This document shows positions 36,600-45,378 of a stretch of DNA of 64,000 bases, one piece after another. Each line of letters starts with the position of its first letter. The first letter of the stretch is position 1. The stretch covers positions 124,001 through 188,000 of the forward strand of contig JADMLA020000008.1 in assembly GCA_015482705.2 (NCBI GenBank), written 5' to 3'. Source of the DNA: Prosthecochloris sp. Its GTDB lineage: Bacteria; Bacteroidota; Chlorobiia; Chlorobiales; Chlorobiaceae. Under the pieces are notes generated by a model, which saw only the letters and a program-made list of their open reading frames with translations, ran no database searches and was not told the origin of the DNA. The position numbers and the translations under genes are program-made.

Positions 36600-36628
36600 T
36601 TGCATTTCGAAAAGCTGTTACCTATATT
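36600..36628 (+). promoter_or_regulatory. Candidate sigma-70-type promoter of the sqr gene
   Basis: TTGCAT and TATATT are separated by 17 bases, about 80 bases upstream of the sqr start. Both hexamers are one or two bases from the consensus. It was read by eye only. The rest of the 310-base gap after the phytase gene holds nothing else recognisable except the doubtful small minus-strand frame. Confidence 0.4.
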
Positions 36629-36707
36629 TAACGATCGTTACATTCTTTCCCCAAAAGATCATCACTCATCTTCCTCAAAAATGATCAAGAAAAGGAGTCA
36701 GTAGACC

Positions 36708-37934
36708 ATGTCAAAAAAGATAGTTGTCCTTGGCGCCGGAACCGGTGGAACGATTATCTCCAACAACCTTAGAAGGCACTTGCCCGAAGAATGGGAAATA
36801 ACGGTGATAGACCGTGACGACAAGCATGTCTATCAGCCGGGAATGCTTTTTGTTCCTTTCGACCTTCAAAAATCCAGTACATTGACACGGTCGCGAAAAA
36901 GGTACATTCTGCCCGGCATCGATTTCGTCATCGACGACATCACCAATATCGACACCGATAAGAGAACGGTAAAAACCAAGAATCATAGTTTTTCCTATGA
37001 CTTTCTGGTAATCAGTACCGGCTGCAAAATTGCACCGGAAGAAAACGATGGCCTGATGGAGGCATGGGGTATAAATGCATTCACCTTTTACTCGATCGAA
37101 GGAGCCGATCTTCTTCGTCAGAAACTCAAGGAATTTGATGGTGGAAAACTGGTGCTCAATATAGCGGAAGTTCCGTTCAAATGCCCCGTGGCCCCGATCG
37201 AATTCGTCTTCATGGCAGACTGGTACTTCAGAAAAAAAGGTATAAGAAATAAAGTAGAGATCGAACTTGTCACCCCGTTGACCGGTGCTTTTACCAAACC
37301 CAAAGCTTCAGCTGTTTTTGGAGAATCCGCTAAAGAGAAGAACATCAAAATAACTTCAATGTTCGAGCTGAACGAGGTCAATGGAAAAGAAAAATACATT
37401 GAATCCATACAGGGTAACCGGATCCCCTATGACATGCTTGTCATCATTCCAACCACCATCGGCGACGAAGTCATAAGCAATTCAGGACTGGATGATGGAA
37501 TAGGATTCGTCCCGACTCACCTCAACACCCTACAGGCGCTCAAACACGAAAGAGTGTATGTGATCGGTGATGCAACGAACGTCCCAACATCGAAAGCAGG
37601 GTCGGTGGCGCATTATGAGGCCGATGTCGTTGTTTTCAATATCATGGCTGAAATTCACGGGATAAAACCGGAAGAAATCTACGATGGCCATTCAACCTGT
37701 TTCATTGTCTACGAAAAAGGAACGTCTTCCCTCATCGACTTCAACTACAAGATCGAACCCTTGCCAGGTAAGTTCCCGCTCCCCCATATGGGCCCATTTT
37801 CACTCCTCACTGAAACCAGGGCGAACTGGTATGGGAAACTCGGCTTTGAATGGCTGTACTGGAACGTCCTGCTCGCAGGACGCCACCTCGGCATGCCCCC
37901 AACCCTGGTTATGGCAGGTAAGGAAATCGGCTGA
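36708..37934 (+). CDS. sqr: Sulfide:quinone oxidoreductase
   Basis: The 408-residue flavoprotein begins with the FAD Rossmann motif GAGTGG (residues 9-14). It has three cysteines in the positions typical of SQR: Cys106 (STGCKIAP), Cys159 (VPFKCPVAP) and Cys331 (GHSTCFIV), and the second FAD motif VYVIGDATNVPTSKAGS. The C-terminal region is amphipathic, for monotopic membrane binding. It oxidises sulfide to polysulfide and passes electrons to the quinone pool. Green sulfur bacteria carry several SQR types; I do not assign a type. A GGAG ribosome site precedes the ATG. Confidence 0.9.
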   Translation: MSKKIVVLGAGTGGTIISNNLRRHLPEEWEITVIDRDDKHVYQPGMLFVPFDLQKSSTLTRSRKRYILPGIDFVIDDITNIDTDKRTVKTKNHSFSYDFLVISTGCKIAPEENDGLMEAWGINAFTFYSIEGADLLRQKLKEFDGGKLVLNIAEVPFKCPVAPIEFVFMADWYFRKKGIRNKVEIELVTPLTGAFTKPKASAVFGESAKEKNIKITSMFELNEVNGKEKYIESIQGNRIPYDMLVIIPTTIGDEVISNSGLDDGIGFVPTHLNTLQALKHERVYVIGDATNVPTSKAGSVAHYEADVVVFNIMAEIHGIKPEEIYDGHSTCFIVYEKGTSSLIDFNYKIEPLPGKFPLPHMGPFSLLTETRANWYGKLGFEWLYWNVLLAGRHLGMPPTLVMAGKEIG

Positions 37935-38218
37935 CCATCAAAAAAAACAGAAACATACAACCTTTCGGAACTGAAAAGATCGGCAACATGTTGTATTTTG
38001 TTTGCCGTACTGTATTCTTCATCCCTTAGCGCCCACCTCGGGTCCCGCTTTACAGGCATAAAGCCAAACTACCGGTTCAGGCGTCTGGAAATAACTTCAA
38101 GAGGCGCTCGAGACTGTTCACACTGTGGTGTAAAAAGAGAATTTGCAAGCCGGAAAGAAATCCGTAAACTTATTGTTCTCTCAGTGAAGAGCATGAAAAT
38201 GAATTGTAGTTTTTTGAG

Positions 38219-38422
38219 ATGATAACAATTACCTTGAACGGCGAAGAACGAAACGTCCAGGATGGCACGAGTATCGACGACCTACTCGGCATCATCGGTG
38301 CCGAAAAGCAGCGCGTTGCTGTTGTTGTCAATGAAAACATCGTATATCCAGAAAAACGCAGTGGTCTGATGCTGCAAGAAAATGATCAGGTTGAAGTACT
38401 TGCTTTCGTAGAAGGAGGTTGA
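38219..38422 (+). CDS. thiS: Sulfur carrier protein ThiS
   Basis: The 67-residue ubiquitin-fold protein starts MITITLNGEERNVQDGTSI and ends in FVEGG, the C-terminal Gly-Gly that is adenylated and thiocarboxylated. It supplies sulfur for the thiazole moiety of thiamine. ThiG and ThiH follow in the same direction. The 280-base gap upstream shows no TPP riboswitch. Confidence 0.92.
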   Translation: MITITLNGEERNVQDGTSIDDLLGIIGAEKQRVAVVVNENIVYPEKRSGLMLQENDQVEVLAFVEGG

Positions 38423-38449
38423 TCAGCCGGTTTGTTGAACAAATACGTT

Positions 38450-39229
38450 ATGAATGAATTACAGATAGGAACCCATACTTTTTCTTCCCGCCTTATTCTT
38501 GGCACAGGAAAATTCGGCAACGTAGAGTCAATGCTCGATGCGGTTCGGGCTTCAGAAGCGGAACTGGTCACTGTAGCCCTTCGCAGGTTCAACCGCGAGC
38601 AGGTCGAACATGATCTATTTGCCGCACTCTCGACCATTGAAGGCCTGACGCTCATGCCGAACACATCAGGTGCATCGAATGCACAGGAAGCAGTTAGAGC
38701 AGCACATATTTCCCGTGAACTTTCCGGCAGTCCGTTCATCAAGGTAGAGATCCATCCCAATCCGCAACACCTGATGCCCGATCCTATAGAAACTTTTGAA
38801 GCCTCCCGTATTCTGGCCTCGGAAGGGTTCACAGTTATGCCTTACATTCCTGCGGATCCTGTACTGGCAAAAAGGCTCGAAGATGCCGGATGCGCATCGG
38901 TTATGCCGCTTGGCTCGGCAATTGGCAGCGGACAGGGTCTTGCAACAGCTGAAATGATAAAGCTTATCATTCGTGAAAGCAGCATACCGGTCATTGTCGA
39001 TGCCGGGCTGCGCTCCCCTTCAGAAGCCTGTGCTGCAATGGAAATGGGATGTGAAGCCGTATTGGTCAACAGTGCAATAGCTGTAGCGGAAAATCCTGCT
39101 GGAATGGCAACCGCTTTCAAAGAAGCTGTGGAAGCCGGTCGAAAAGCAAGGCATGCCGGGATCATGCCAAAATCAGGATCCGCAGTTGCATCAAGTCCGT
39201 TAACCTCTTTTCTTGGAAAAACATCATGA
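38450..39229 (+). CDS. thiG: Thiazole synthase ThiG
   Basis: From the ATG at 38450 this is 259 residues; a TTG at 38432 adds six and lies nearer the GGAGG at 38413. ThiG landmarks are FSSRLILGTGKF, VEIHPNPQHLMPDPIET, GFTVMPYIPADPVLAKRL and VIVDAGLRSPSEACAAMEMG. It condenses ThiS thiocarboxylate, dehydroglycine and DXP into the thiazole phosphate. Its stop overlaps thiH by four bases. Confidence 0.93.
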   Translation: MNELQIGTHTFSSRLILGTGKFGNVESMLDAVRASEAELVTVALRRFNREQVEHDLFAALSTIEGLTLMPNTSGASNAQEAVRAAHISRELSGSPFIKVEIHPNPQHLMPDPIETFEASRILASEGFTVMPYIPADPVLAKRLEDAGCASVMPLGSAIGSGQGLATAEMIKLIIRESSIPVIVDAGLRSPSEACAAMEMGCEAVLVNSAIAVAENPAGMATAFKEAVEAGRKARHAGIMPKSGSAVASSPLTSFLGKTS

Positions 39230-40281
39230 ATGGACTTCCACAATGGTTAACAGATGAAAAAGGATCTGCTGACATAGCCCCCCTGCTCGCCCCGGATTCC
39301 TCTTTTTCACTCGAATCCCTCGCTGCAGAGGCAAAAGCGATAACCCTTCGTCGTTTCGGGCGTACCATGTCACTCTACGCACCACTTTACCTTTCGAACT
39401 ATTGTTCAAGCGGCTGTGTGTACTGCGGCTATGCTTCAGACCGAAAAACACTCCGCCGACGTCTTGATTTCGAAGAAGTTGAACGTGAACTGGCGTGCAT
39501 GAAAACCATGGGCATCAACGATGTACTGCTTCTTACCGGCGAACGAACCAGTGATGCAAGTTTCGATTACCTGAGACGCTGTGTCGATATCGCAGCCGCC
39601 TTGATGCCGAAAGTATCGGTAGAGGCGTTTCCAATGGATATCAATGAATACCGTTCACTGGCAGACAGCGGCTGTACCGGTATCACTATCTACCAGGAAA
39701 CCTATGACCCCGATCAATACAATATGCTTCACCGCTGGGGTCCGAAGAAAAACTTTCTCGACCGCCTTGAAACACCTGAACGCGCACTTCAGGCAGGGAT
39801 AAAATCTGTGGGAGTCGGAGCACTGCTCGGCCTTTACCAACCTGAAGAAGAGGCATTGAAGCTGTTACGCCATGTCCGCCATCTTTGCAAAACCTACTGG
39901 AAAGCCGGCGTCTCGGTTTCATTTCCACGAATGCGTCCGCAAACCGGAGGCTATCAGCCACCATTTCAGGTAACCGACCACTTTCTTGCAAGAATGATAT
40001 TCGCTTTCCGGATTGGCCTTCCCGATGTCGAGCTGGCTCTTTCAACACGCGAGAGTCCCAGGTTTCGTGACGGTATGTCGGCACTTGCCATCACCCGCAT
40101 GAGTATTGCAAGCAGGACGACAGTTGGCGGATACGTCGAACCGAACAAAGACGAAAAAGGTCAGTTCGAGGTACATGACGACCGCAATGTGGAGGAGTTT
40201 TGTGCAGCTCTCCAGAAAAAAAACATCGAGCCGGTCTTCAAAAACTGGGAACCTGTTTACAATGGCCCCTGTTTGGAATAG
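39226..40281 (+). CDS. thiH: 2-iminoacetate synthase ThiH (radical SAM)
   Basis: The 351-residue protein has the radical SAM motif CSSGCVYCGYA (C-x3-C-x2-C) near residue 65, and LLLTGERT, YQETYDPDQY and FPRMRPQTGGYQP, all typical of ThiH. It makes dehydroglycine from tyrosine, the anaerobic route for thiazole synthesis. The start lies within the thiG stop (ATGA). No thiF or thiE is seen nearby. Confidence 0.93.
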   Translation: MNGLPQWLTDEKGSADIAPLLAPDSSFSLESLAAEAKAITLRRFGRTMSLYAPLYLSNYCSSGCVYCGYASDRKTLRRRLDFEEVERELACMKTMGINDVLLLTGERTSDASFDYLRRCVDIAAALMPKVSVEAFPMDINEYRSLADSGCTGITIYQETYDPDQYNMLHRWGPKKNFLDRLETPERALQAGIKSVGVGALLGLYQPEEEALKLLRHVRHLCKTYWKAGVSVSFPRMRPQTGGYQPPFQVTDHFLARMIFAFRIGLPDVELALSTRESPRFRDGMSALAITRMSIASRTTVGGYVEPNKDEKGQFEVHDDRNVEEFCAALQKKNIEPVFKNWEPVYNGPCLE

Positions 40282-40295
40282 AAGCGTTCCAAAGC

Positions 40296-41231
40296 CTACA
40301 CGTTTTCCGTTTCGCTTTCCACCGGCAAAAGCATCTCGTCAGGAGGTTCGGAAACCGGTAAGCGCCGTGTTACCAAAAGAATCAGAATCCATAGAATCGG
40401 CAGTATCCAACCGGACCAGCCCGTTATGCCAGCATGAGCAGTATCGAACGTTGTCCCTGCTTTTGAAAAAAGATACATGACTCCGGCAGAGCCATTCAAG
40501 GCACCATGAGCGATAACCGCTGGCCAGATACTCCCTGTTGCAAGCCGGGTCCACCCGAAAAGAACGCCGAAAATAACGCATAATATCGTCATAAAGAAGA
40601 TCCCGTAAACCGGATGCTGAGGGTAGTTGTACCCCAGTAACACAATGGGGGCATGCCAAAGCCCCCATAGAGTTCCGCTGATCAATAAAGCCGGCCATTG
40701 CCCCAGCGGCAAAAGCCTCGGCAAAAGATAGCCCCTCCACCCTATCTCCTCCCCAAAAACAAAAACAGCATTGAGTGCAGGAGCGAGAAAAATGCTGAAG
40801 ATTTGCCCGAAAACCAGAAGCTTGACAGGAACCGCATCGGGATCAGACCCTCCCTTTCCAGAAGCCAAAAGCACCTTAAAGCCAGAAAAATCATGAACAT
40901 CCAACGTATACAATCCGAAAGCGGCACTCATAAACGGGGCGAATATTGCAAACAATGGCACAATGAACCAGCCGAAAATCCAGTACCTCCACCAGCCTTT
41001 CGAACCGAGCCCCAGGCCAAGAAGCCTTGTTTTTTCTTTTCCGCCATTCATCATTGAAACGACAAACACAGCAAGAGCGGGAACGACCATCATGACGAGC
41101 AAAACAAGGCCGGTAAAGGGATGCTGGAGTCCTTTCTGACTGATCCACAACGGCAAGCTTACCAGCCAGGCTCCTGAAAAAGAAAGAAGCAGAAACAACA
41201 GCACACCACGATAACCAACAGTCTTTTTCAT
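40296..41231 (-). CDS. CPBP-family intramembrane metalloprotease
   Basis: This 311-residue membrane protein has about eight hydrophobic segments. The CPBP/CAAX protease motifs are present: FGEEIGWRGYLLPRLLP (EExxxR), GTLWGLWHAP (FxxxH-type), and a later VIAHGALNGSAG (HxxxN-like). These mark a glutamic-type intramembrane protease of the Abi/CAAX group. The substrate is unknown. It is convergent with thiH and stands alone. Confidence 0.85.
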   Translation of the reverse strand: MKKTVGYRGVLLFLLLSFSGAWLVSLPLWISQKGLQHPFTGLVLLVMMVVPALAVFVVSMMNGGKEKTRLLGLGLGSKGWWRYWIFGWFIVPLFAIFAPFMSAAFGLYTLDVHDFSGFKVLLASGKGGSDPDAVPVKLLVFGQIFSIFLAPALNAVFVFGEEIGWRGYLLPRLLPLGQWPALLISGTLWGLWHAPIVLLGYNYPQHPVYGIFFMTILCVIFGVLFGWTRLATGSIWPAVIAHGALNGSAGVMYLFSKAGTTFDTAHAGITGWSGWILPILWILILLVTRRLPVSEPPDEMLLPVESETENV

Positions 41232-41413
41232 AGGATGTAACTATGAAGCATTGACAAAAAACAAACAAACGTTAATCAACAGTAAGCACTCACTTGCGAC
41301 CGCATAAACAAGAGCATCTTGCAGTAAAGAGAGAGCAAATGGGTTGAATTCGATACGATTGAAGAGAGCTCATCTCATATAGGAAACAGCGCAATCATCA
41401 AACAGAAAACTGT

Positions 41414-42052
41414 TCAAGGGGTTTTTGTAACTTTTTGACCTTTGATTACGACAAACGCACCTGAGCCAAATCCATCCTGAATTACTTCCGGTAATTCTCC
41501 CGGAATAAGAACTTGTTTGATTTTCAAGTTTCTAAAACCTGCCGTTTCGAGATATTTCACCACCTCTTCAGCCGAGAAAAAATCGGCGTTGCCATAAAAT
41601 TTGCTCTGATTTTTTTTTCGGACATACTCTTTGCCAAGCGTACTCTGTTTATCCACAAAACCAACGATAAGGAAACCTGATGGCTTCAAAACCCTGAATG
41701 CCTCCATGAAAGATTTGAGAATATCATCGACAAAACAGATCGTCGTTACCATCAGTACAAAATCAAATCTGTTATCGGCAAAAGGCAACACTTCAGCCAC
41801 ACCCCGATAGACATCGATGCCTCGACTTATGGCTTTTGCAGCCATCGTATCCGACGGCTCGACACCTACGGTTATTCCAAGAGGCTCTGCAAACATTCCG
41901 GAACCCACTCCAACCTCAGTTCCCTCTGCAAAATTTTCAGGGAGCATCTGGCGGATGGTTTCAAGTTCTGCTTCATAGAAATCAGGGTTTTCTTCAAACC
42001 ACCTGTCATAAGCATCGCTGTATTTTTCAAACTGCTCGATCTTTGGAGACAT
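41414..42052 (-). CDS. Class I SAM-dependent methyltransferase
   Basis: The protein is 212 residues. The SAM-binding motif I reads GTEVGVGSGMFAEPLGI; motif II-type VLPFADNRFDFVLMVTTICFVDD and the later LKPSGFLIVGFVDKQS fit the Methyltransf_11 group. The N-terminus FEKYSDAYDRWFEENP is common in small ubiE-like proteins. Substrate is unknown. It has no partner gene nearby. Confidence 0.82.
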   Translation of the reverse strand: MSPKIEQFEKYSDAYDRWFEENPDFYEAELETIRQMLPENFAEGTEVGVGSGMFAEPLGITVGVEPSDTMAAKAISRGIDVYRGVAEVLPFADNRFDFVLMVTTICFVDDILKSFMEAFRVLKPSGFLIVGFVDKQSTLGKEYVRKKNQSKFYGNADFFSAEEVVKYLETAGFRNLKIKQVLIPGELPEVIQDGFGSGAFVVIKGQKVTKTP

Positions 42053-42503
42053 GGCAAGAAATAGGAACCGTTAGTCATTCAACAACAAAATGAATATCAC
42101 TCCATCATCGATACCTGACGCAAAATGGCCATTTTCTCATCGCATTCGGTATCCGTACAAGATTACAATTACTAACCGTTTCAATCAAAAACATTCACCA
42201 CCGAAAACCCTTGTTTTGCAAAAGCAGAATTACCAATCCGGTTACAACGCGCTTCTCAGATGGCAAAGGAAGAAGAAGGCAATAGAGAGATTCCATGTCT
42301 GTAATCCAGTGTAATGTCGAAAGAGGTGAAAAAGAAATCGATCTTGTTGCCCCTATTCAAAAAAAACCTCTATATTCCGGTCGTTTTTCAATCACCCTTG
42401 CCGATAGGCGAAATCTTCCGAATCAAATGACATGAGCGGCATGCGCATCTGAACATGCCTGGATTTTTTTTGTCTCACGACTACATATCAGAGAGAGTTT
42501 TCA
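42053..42503. other. Non-coding region between the methyltransferase and SulP genes
   Basis: About 450 bases separate two divergent genes. I see no conserved gene or RNA. A GAGAGAG tract at 42491 is the ribosome site of sulP. Promoters for both genes must lie here but were not identified. Confidence 0.5.
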
Positions 42504-43994
42504 ATGCTGCAAACATGGAAAAAAGAATGGTTTTCAAATATTCGAGGCGACCTTCTCGCAGGTCTTGTTGTCGCCCTTGCACTTATACCCGAAGCGATCG
42601 CCTTCTCGATCATTGCAGGTGTAGATCCTAAAGTAGGGCTCTATGCATCGTTCTGTATTTCCGTAGTAGTAGCATTCACCGGGGGAAGACCGGCAATGAT
42701 ATCCGCTGCAACCGGTGCCATGGCCCTTTTGATGATAACACTGGTCAAAGAACATGGCCTTCAGTATCTTTTTGCCGCGACAATACTGACCGGGGCTCTG
42801 CAAGTCATCGCGGGTTATCTCAGACTCGGCAGCCTTATGCGATTTGTCTCGCGCTCCGTTGTAACCGGTTTCGTCAATGCTCTTGCAATTTTGATTTTCA
42901 TGGCACAATTGCCAGAACTGACCAATGTCGGCTGGCAAGTCTATGCACTAACCGTTGCAGGCCTCGGCATTATTTATCTTTTCCCGCTCATTCCGTCAAT
43001 CGGGAAATCAGTTCCATCACCATTGGTTTGCATTGTCGTGCTTACCGGAATGTCGATACTTCTGAACCTCGATATTCGTACCGTAGGAGATATGGGAGCA
43101 TTGCCCGACACCCTGCCCGTTTTTCTTCTTCCTCAAATTCCGTTGAATATCGATACCCTTTCGATAATATTCCCTTACTCAGCGGCACTTGCTGTTGTCG
43201 GCCTCCTGGAATCCATGATGACTGCAACCATAGTCGATGACCTGACCGATACCTCCAGCGACAAGAATCGTGAATGCAAAGGTCAGGGAATAGCCAACAT
43301 CACAGCAGGATTACTTGGGGGCATGGCAGGATGCGGAATGATCGGCCAATCGGTTATCAATGTCAAATCAGGAGGTAGAGGACGCCTGTCATCGTTCATT
43401 GCGGGATTTTTCCTGCTCATCATGGTAGTCTTTCTCAGTGATTGGATAAAACAAATACCGATGGCTGCCCTCGTTGCCGTCATGATCATGGTATCCGTAG
43501 GCACGTTTTCCTGGGACTCACTCGTAAAGCTGAAAAAACATCCGCTTTCCACCAATATCGTAATGGCGGCAACCGTCATCGTCGTCGTCACAACCCACAA
43601 TCTGGCTATCGGAGTCTTTGTCGGAGTATTACTCGCTTCCCTGTTTTTTGCCAACAAGGTAGGGCATTTCATGGTCGTTAAAAGCCTTGTAAACGAAGCG
43701 ACCGCATCGAGAACATACAAGGTAACCGGTCAGGTCTTTTTCGCCTCAGCCGATAAATTTGCGGAAGCTTTCGACTTTAAAGAAGCTCTGGAGAAAGTTA
43801 TTATTGATCTATCACATGCACATTTCTGGGATATCAGCGCGGTTTCGGCCTTCGACAAGGTTGTCATTAAATTCCGGCGTGAAGGAACCCATGTAGAAAT
43901 TATCGGGATGAACGAAGCCAGTGCCACCATCGTCGACCGTTTTGGAGTACACGACAAACCTGAAGAGGTCGAAAAAATTCTTGCAAGCCATTAA
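42504..43994 (+). CDS. SulP family inorganic anion transporter with STAS domain
   Basis: The 496-residue protein has 10-12 membrane segments with the SulP start GDLLAGLVVALALIPEAIAFSIIAGVDP and a C-terminal STAS domain (about residues 400-490: VIIDLSHAHFWDISAVSAFDKVVIKFR). It is a member of the SLC26/SulP family that moves sulfate, bicarbonate or related anions. Substrate is not determined; bicarbonate or sulfate both fit an autotroph. A universal stress protein follows 13 bases downstream, so the two form an operon. Confidence 0.88.
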   Translation: MLQTWKKEWFSNIRGDLLAGLVVALALIPEAIAFSIIAGVDPKVGLYASFCISVVVAFTGGRPAMISAATGAMALLMITLVKEHGLQYLFAATILTGALQVIAGYLRLGSLMRFVSRSVVTGFVNALAILIFMAQLPELTNVGWQVYALTVAGLGIIYLFPLIPSIGKSVPSPLVCIVVLTGMSILLNLDIRTVGDMGALPDTLPVFLLPQIPLNIDTLSIIFPYSAALAVVGLLESMMTATIVDDLTDTSSDKNRECKGQGIANITAGLLGGMAGCGMIGQSVINVKSGGRGRLSSFIAGFFLLIMVVFLSDWIKQIPMAALVAVMIMVSVGTFSWDSLVKLKKHPLSTNIVMAATVIVVVTTHNLAIGVFVGVLLASLFFANKVGHFMVVKSLVNEATASRTYKVTGQVFFASADKFAEAFDFKEALEKVIIDLSHAHFWDISAVSAFDKVVIKFRREGTHVEIIGMNEASATIVDRFGVHDKPEEVEKILASH

Positions 43995-44007
43995 ATAGCA
44001 ACGCTCC

Positions 44008-44859
44008 ATGACAAAAATATTAGCCTGTATCGATGGTTCAGCGGCGGCACCCGCAGTATGTGACGCTGCAACTTGGGCCAGCTTGCGTCTCGATGCCCCC
44101 TTGACATTCCTTCATGTGCTCGACCGTTCGGAATATCCGGTAAAAGGTGACTTGTCAGGAAATATAGGACTCGGTAGCCGTGAGCACCTTCTCGATGAAC
44201 TTGTCTCCCTGGACGAAAAAAGAGGACGGCTCGCCCTCGAGCATGGAAAACACCAGCTCGAGTCAGCAAAAATCCGCGCAGAAGAAAACGGTGCAGAAAG
44301 AATCAACAGACTTCAACGTCATGGCAATCTGATCGAAACCTTGCAGGAGATGGAGCCTGACTCACGCTTACTGGTCATGGGCAGACGAGGGGAAGCTCAT
44401 GAAAACAGTGCGCATTCAATCGGAAGCCATCTTGAGAGTGTGGTACGAACACTCCACCGCCCTATTCTTGTGGTACTGCCGGGTTTCACCGAACCCAGAA
44501 GATTCATGATTGCTTTTGACGGCAGTTCTACCGCAAAAAAAGCCTTGGAAATGGTCGGAAGCAGCCCTTTGCTGCAAGGACTGGATTGCCATATAGTCAT
44601 GGTATGTAACTCCACCGCGGACACTGAATCGGAACTTGATGCAGCTTGCAACTATCTTGCCGAAAAAGACTTCAATGTTATAAGCACAATGCTTTCAGGA
44701 GAAATAGTGCAGACCTTGCGCGACTACCAGAAAGAACACGGAGTCGATCTGATGGTAATGGGAGCTTACGGTCATTCCCGAATCCGTCAATTTCTTGTCG
44801 GCAGTAACACAACAAAAATGGTGAGCTCCAGCGATATACCGCTCCTGCTGCTCCGATAG
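44008..44859 (+). CDS. Tandem universal stress protein (two UspA domains)
   Basis: The 283-residue protein has two Usp domains. The first ends with VMGRRGEAHENSAHSIGSHLE, the second with VMGAYGHSRIRQFLVGSNTTKMV, whose G-x2-G-x9-G-S pattern is an ATP-binding signature. Usp proteins bind ATP and modulate stress survival or partner proteins. The tight link to the SulP gene suggests regulation of that transporter (inference). The first domain is the less conserved one. Confidence 0.87.
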   Translation: MTKILACIDGSAAAPAVCDAATWASLRLDAPLTFLHVLDRSEYPVKGDLSGNIGLGSREHLLDELVSLDEKRGRLALEHGKHQLESAKIRAEENGAERINRLQRHGNLIETLQEMEPDSRLLVMGRRGEAHENSAHSIGSHLESVVRTLHRPILVVLPGFTEPRRFMIAFDGSSTAKKALEMVGSSPLLQGLDCHIVMVCNSTADTESELDAACNYLAEKDFNVISTMLSGEIVQTLRDYQKEHGVDLMVMGAYGHSRIRQFLVGSNTTKMVSSSDIPLLLLR

Positions 44860-45025
44860 ATCCCCGCAGCCTCGTCGAATCAAGCATAAACCTGTGAAGA
44901 TAACCTTTGTAAAACACAGGGATAATACTAACGTTTGCCAAGGCATCACACATGAATACCATCGGGAGATGTTATTCGAATCAAAAAAAACACCTTACAT
45001 GAAATATTTCGGATGAACGGTTGAT

Positions 45026-45375
45026 TCAGGAGGTGATGTCCCCTATTGCATATTCAACGGCTTTTTCTGCATGAATGGCAGTTGTATCAAATAGCTTTAC
45101 ATCGGTGTCAACCTGATTGACCAACATTCCAATTTCCTTACAGCCGAGAATGACGGCCTCAGCCACTTCTGCGACTAAAGCATCGAAATATGCTGATATT
45201 CTTTCTTCGAACCTGATTCGGTCTTTCCCAGACAAAGTTCTTGATAAATCACCTTGTGGACAATATCTCTGTCCTTTTCATCCGGCACTCGTACCCGAAG
45301 ACCTTGATTATCTCCCAACTCATTCAGCCAAGCAAACCAATTGCTTTCATTAGTGAGAGTTATACTTTTTCACTC
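45026..45375 (-). pseudogene. Truncated, frameshifted aspartate/glutamate racemase
   Basis: Reading on the minus strand, one frame gives LRVRVPDEKDRDIVHKVIYQ followed by ELCLGK, and after a one-base shift near 45190 a second frame gives ALVAEVAEAVILGCKEIGML and then FDTTAIHAEKAVEYA. Together these match the C-terminal half of the Asp/Glu racemase family (catalytic Cys in ILGC-x-EI and the DTT-x-IHA block). The N-terminal half is absent, so it is a remnant. It directly follows the radical SAM gene. Confidence 0.75.
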
Positions 45376-45378
45376 CAT

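Noticed and set aside
37935..38218. TPP riboswitch upstream of thiSGH
   Set aside because: The CUGAGA and ACCUGAUCUGG core elements were not found on either strand.
45026..45235. Small independent gene of 69 codons
   Set aside because: Its product is the C-terminal end of an Asp/Glu racemase, and the missing part continues upstream in another frame, so it is a pseudogene.
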